Below, one piece after another: positions 61,868 to 64,000 of a stretch of DNA of 64,000 nt. A program made the translations under genes and the position numbers. The notes under the pieces were generated by a model. It did not search any database. It was not told the DNA's origin and was given only the letters and a program-made list of their open reading frames with translations. The DNA is from Verrucomicrobiota bacterium. Lineage in GTDB: Bacteria > Verrucomicrobiota > Verrucomicrobiia > Limisphaerales > UBA1319. The DNA lies in NCBI GenBank assembly GCA_022711435.1, contig JAKLFB010000006.1, forward strand, positions 124,001-188,000, written 5' to 3'. Within the stretch, counting starts at the first letter, position 1, and the number at the start of each line of letters is the position of its first letter.

Positions 61868-63108
61868 AACGGCTGCTTGTCTGCCTGAATGGCGAACGGG
61901 TCGGCACGCTGGACGAGAATGACAGCGGGCTTCTCGGTTTCCAATACGCCCCGGAATGGATGGACAGGCCGGAAGCGATGCCTCTTTCCCGATCGCTGCC
62001 GCTGCAGAGCGAACCGTTTCGGGGAAAGCATGCCCGCCCTTTCTTCGCCGGCATCCTTCCCGACGAGGGGCCAAGGCAACAGATCGCCGCTATTCTTGGC
62101 ATCAGCGAACGCAACGATTTCGCCATGCTCAAACGCATTGGCGGCGAATGTGCCGGAGCAGTCAGCCTGCTGCCGGAGGACGCGCCGCCTCCGGCCGCGG
62201 GCGAGATGCGGGTTCGTGAACTGAGCGAGAAAGAGCTGGAAGAGATCGTCGCGGAGCTTCCCCGCCGTCCGCTGATGGCGGGACGCGAAGGGCTGAGGCT
62301 TTCGCTGGCCGGATCGCAGTCGAAGCTGCCGATCCTGATGCGGGATGCCGCGATCGCGTTGCCTCTCGGCAACACACCGAGCACGCACATCATCAAGCCG
62401 GAGCCCGAGCGATTCCCCGGCCTGGTGGCCGTCGAGGTCTTCTGCATGATGCTGGCTAAGGCGGCCGGTCTGAATGTTCCTCCGGTGTCCATCCGCCAGG
62501 TCGGCGACAAGCCGTGCATCGTCGTCCGGCGATACGACCGCGCCATCGGCGCGGACGGCTCGGTCACGCGCGTTCATCAGGAGGATTTCTGCCAGGCACT
62601 GGGGTTCCCCCCGGAGCGCAAGTACCAGCAGGAAGGCGGCCCGCTGCTCCGCGACTGCATCGGCCTGCTCCGCGATTGGTCGACCGTCGCGGCGCTGGAC
62701 ATTCGCGATTTCCTGGATGGCCTGATTTTCAATGTGCTGATCGGGAATGCCGACGCGCACGGCAGGAACTACTCGATGCTCTACCGTCGCACCGAACGAA
62801 GGCTTGCGCCGTTCTATGATCTGGTCTGTACGCTGGCTTGGCCGGAGCTGTCCAGGACTCCAGCCATGAAGATCGGGAACAGCAACTCCATCGAGACGAT
62901 CACGCCCGCCCACTGGCGGAAGATGGCCCAGGAATGCAGCGTGGGTTGGCCGATGCTGCGTGAACGCATCGTGGGTTTGTGCGACAAGGCCATCGATGAA
63001 CTCCGTAATCAAGACCTTCTGGCGGCCACGAACGACCTCACCATGGCCAGACGCGTGGCTGCCATCATCCAGGAACGGGCCTCATTGCTGCTCCATGGCC
63101 TGAGATAG
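61864..63108 (+). CDS. hipA: HipA-like serine/threonine kinase toxin
   Basis: A 414-residue HipA protein. It has the N-terminal subdomain (KRLLVCLNGERVGTLDENDSG), the glycine-rich region RLSLAGSQSKLPI near 140-155, and the kinase catalytic motif GNADAHGRNYSML near 295-305, followed by FYDLVCT, which holds the metal-binding Asp. HipA of E. coli phosphorylates glutamyl-tRNA synthetase and induces growth arrest. All catalytic residues seem present, so the toxin should be active. Its last bases nearly touch the convergent LacI-family gene. Confidence 0.9.
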   Translation: MKRLLVCLNGERVGTLDENDSGLLGFQYAPEWMDRPEAMPLSRSLPLQSEPFRGKHARPFFAGILPDEGPRQQIAAILGISERNDFAMLKRIGGECAGAVSLLPEDAPPPAAGEMRVRELSEKELEEIVAELPRRPLMAGREGLRLSLAGSQSKLPILMRDAAIALPLGNTPSTHIIKPEPERFPGLVAVEVFCMMLAKAAGLNVPPVSIRQVGDKPCIVVRRYDRAIGADGSVTRVHQEDFCQALGFPPERKYQQEGGPLLRDCIGLLRDWSTVAALDIRDFLDGLIFNVLIGNADAHGRNYSMLYRRTERRLAPFYDLVCTLAWPELSRTPAMKIGNSNSIETITPAHWRKMAQECSVGWPMLRERIVGLCDKAIDELRNQDLLAATNDLTMARRVAAIIQERASLLLHGLR

Positions 63109-63112
63109 GCAT

Positions 63113-64000
63113 TCACGTTCCAGCGCGGCGCGGCTCCCTCCCGATCGATTCCATGGCAGTCCTGCGCCGCGGAACCGCGGCACAGGGGGGAGGTCGCACG
63201 GTGGCACCCTCCTTCCAGGATCCCGGCACGGTGATGGTCAGGGGTGTGGAAGGGATGCCAAAATCGTTCCGGCGAAGCTCGCCATCGAGAGCGCGGATGA
63301 TCGCCCGGCCGCCTTCCCTGAAATCCTGGGCAACACCGGCGGCGCCGATCTCGGAGAGGTTGGCTGCCAAGTGGAGAAAGCCGGTTTGGCTGGGCACGTC
63401 CTGACCCATGTCCTGGATCCATTGTTTGGGCATGTCGTCGAGGCTCAGGATCACATCCGCCTGAAACCGTTCCTGCCAGGCGATGAAGTTTTTCCGGGTC
63501 AACTCCCCCTGAAAAACCGAGTCCATGTCGAGGCTGATGCCATACCGCATGACGTTGGCCAGGAAAGCGCCCACCCAGCGGAATCCGACGCGCTCGCCTC
63601 CGCTCGTCGACATGGCGAGCCCCGGGCGACGGTAGCCCCGCTTCAGGGATTCCTTGATCGCCAGCTTCACGATCTGAAAAATCTCGTTGCTGACACGATG
63701 GAAATCGGGGGCGTGGGTGATCCCGCCGGAAACCACCCAGGCAAATTCATCCCACGGCAGATCCAGTGGTGCGTCCGGGCGGACATTCCAGAGAAACGCG
63801 CCGCGCACGCGGTGGGCGCGCCAGGCGTGCAGCATGGCTTTGGCCGAGAAATCGGGCGTGTCCATCCAGTACACATCGATGCTGTACCCCAGGCGCCGAG
63901 CCTCGTCATTGGCTCCGATGAGGAATTCATCAATCATGGCGCGGACCGGGCCCAAGCCCCGGGCGCTGCAAAGACAGGCGATAGTTTCCTGGTAGGCCGG
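63113..64000 (-). CDS. LacI-family regulator or sugar-binding domain (cut by window edge)
   Basis: The visible 295 residues are the C-terminal part of a periplasmic-binding-like effector domain: EFLIGANDEARRLGYSIDVYW, RVRGAFLWNVRP, LKRGYRRPGLAMSTSGGER and LSLDDMPKQWIQDMG, as in LacI-type transcription factors. The DNA-binding helix-turn-helix and the true start lie beyond base 64000, and the frame stays open to the edge; the TTG at 63955 is not the start. The ending (PPPCAAVPRRRTAMESIGREP) is unusually basic. Confidence 0.7.
   Translation of the reverse strand, partial: PAYQETIACLCSARGLGPVRAMIDEFLIGANDEARRLGYSIDVYWMDTPDFSAKAMLHAWRAHRVRGAFLWNVRPDAPLDLPWDEFAWVVSGGITHAPDFHRVSNEIFQIVKLAIKESLKRGYRRPGLAMSTSGGERVGFRWVGAFLANVMRYGISLDMDSVFQGELTRKNFIAWQERFQADVILSLDDMPKQWIQDMGQDVPSQTGFLHLAANLSEIGAAGVAQDFREGGRAIIRALDGELRRNDFGIPSTPLTITVPGSWKEGATVRPPPCAAVPRRRTAMESIGREPRRAGT

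Overview
The window (64 kb, GC-rich) reads as chromosome of a Verrucomicrobiota bacterium, most likely the Limisphaerales/Pedosphaera side. This is inference from gene content: a prepilin-like protein with the FTLIELL...LLPALAKAK signature typical of that group, many Tat- or Sec-exported proteins, PQQ-like and NHL propellers, several sulfatases and glycoside hydrolases without SusC/SusD genes, a repetitive surface protein ending in a 'WSTN...W' module, and hopanoid gene hpnH. No rRNA, tRNA or CRISPR array was seen.

Left part (1-18 kb): a long run of minus-strand genes. It starts with a GH42 beta-galactosidase cut by the window edge, a PQQ-like propeller, hemW and a cold-shock gene. Then come a two-catalytic-domain glycosidase (GH29 plus a clan-A-like domain) and a membrane-anchored propeller with a 272-bp MITE-like element in its upstream region. 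Next is a tightly packed redox cassette: NHL propeller, 84-residue Tat/Cys peptide, Tat-linked multi-4Fe-4S protein and NosR/NapH-like membrane polyferredoxin. Upstream of these lie a RACo-type ASKHA ferredoxin ATPase, a TIM-barrel isomerase, a GH172 (DUF2961) enzyme and a DUF3616 protein.

Middle (18-44 kb): a putative glycosidase-like exported protein, leuD, a PAS protein, an aldehyde dehydrogenase, a Tat Gfo/Idh/MocA oxidoreductase, a phosphohexomutase overlapping hpnH, and a small lipoprotein. Then come a sulfatase/propeller-hydrolase pair, a divergently transcribed sulfatase fused to a nitrilase-superfamily domain, an SNF2 ATPase with a SWIM-finger partner, and a 990-residue exported protein with four 513-nt tandem repeats. 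The section closes with a large exported protein of unknown function next to an orphan GAF-GAF histidine kinase.

Right part (43.6-64 kb): a RibD_C reductase, a prepilin-like protein, and an ExbB-ExbD-TonB-like operon ending with a zinc-ribbon gene and a clear intrinsic terminator. Then follow guaB3, a DedA gene, a KefB-type antiporter, an outer-membrane barrel candidate, a sugar-acid type cluster (TIM isomerase, DapA-family aldolase, epimerase), a PiT phosphate transporter, a second large SNF2 ATPase and an RluA-type pseudouridine synthase. After a decayed REP-type transposase, a hipBA toxin-antitoxin operon with visible palindromic operators and a LacI-family regulator running off the edge close the window.

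Together the exported hydrolases and sulfatases suggest use of a sulfated, probably fucose-containing polysaccharide. The least explained and most system-like block is the redox cassette at 9.07-12.42 kb; the most unusual single gene is the sulfatase-nitrilase fusion at 30.1-32.5 kb.
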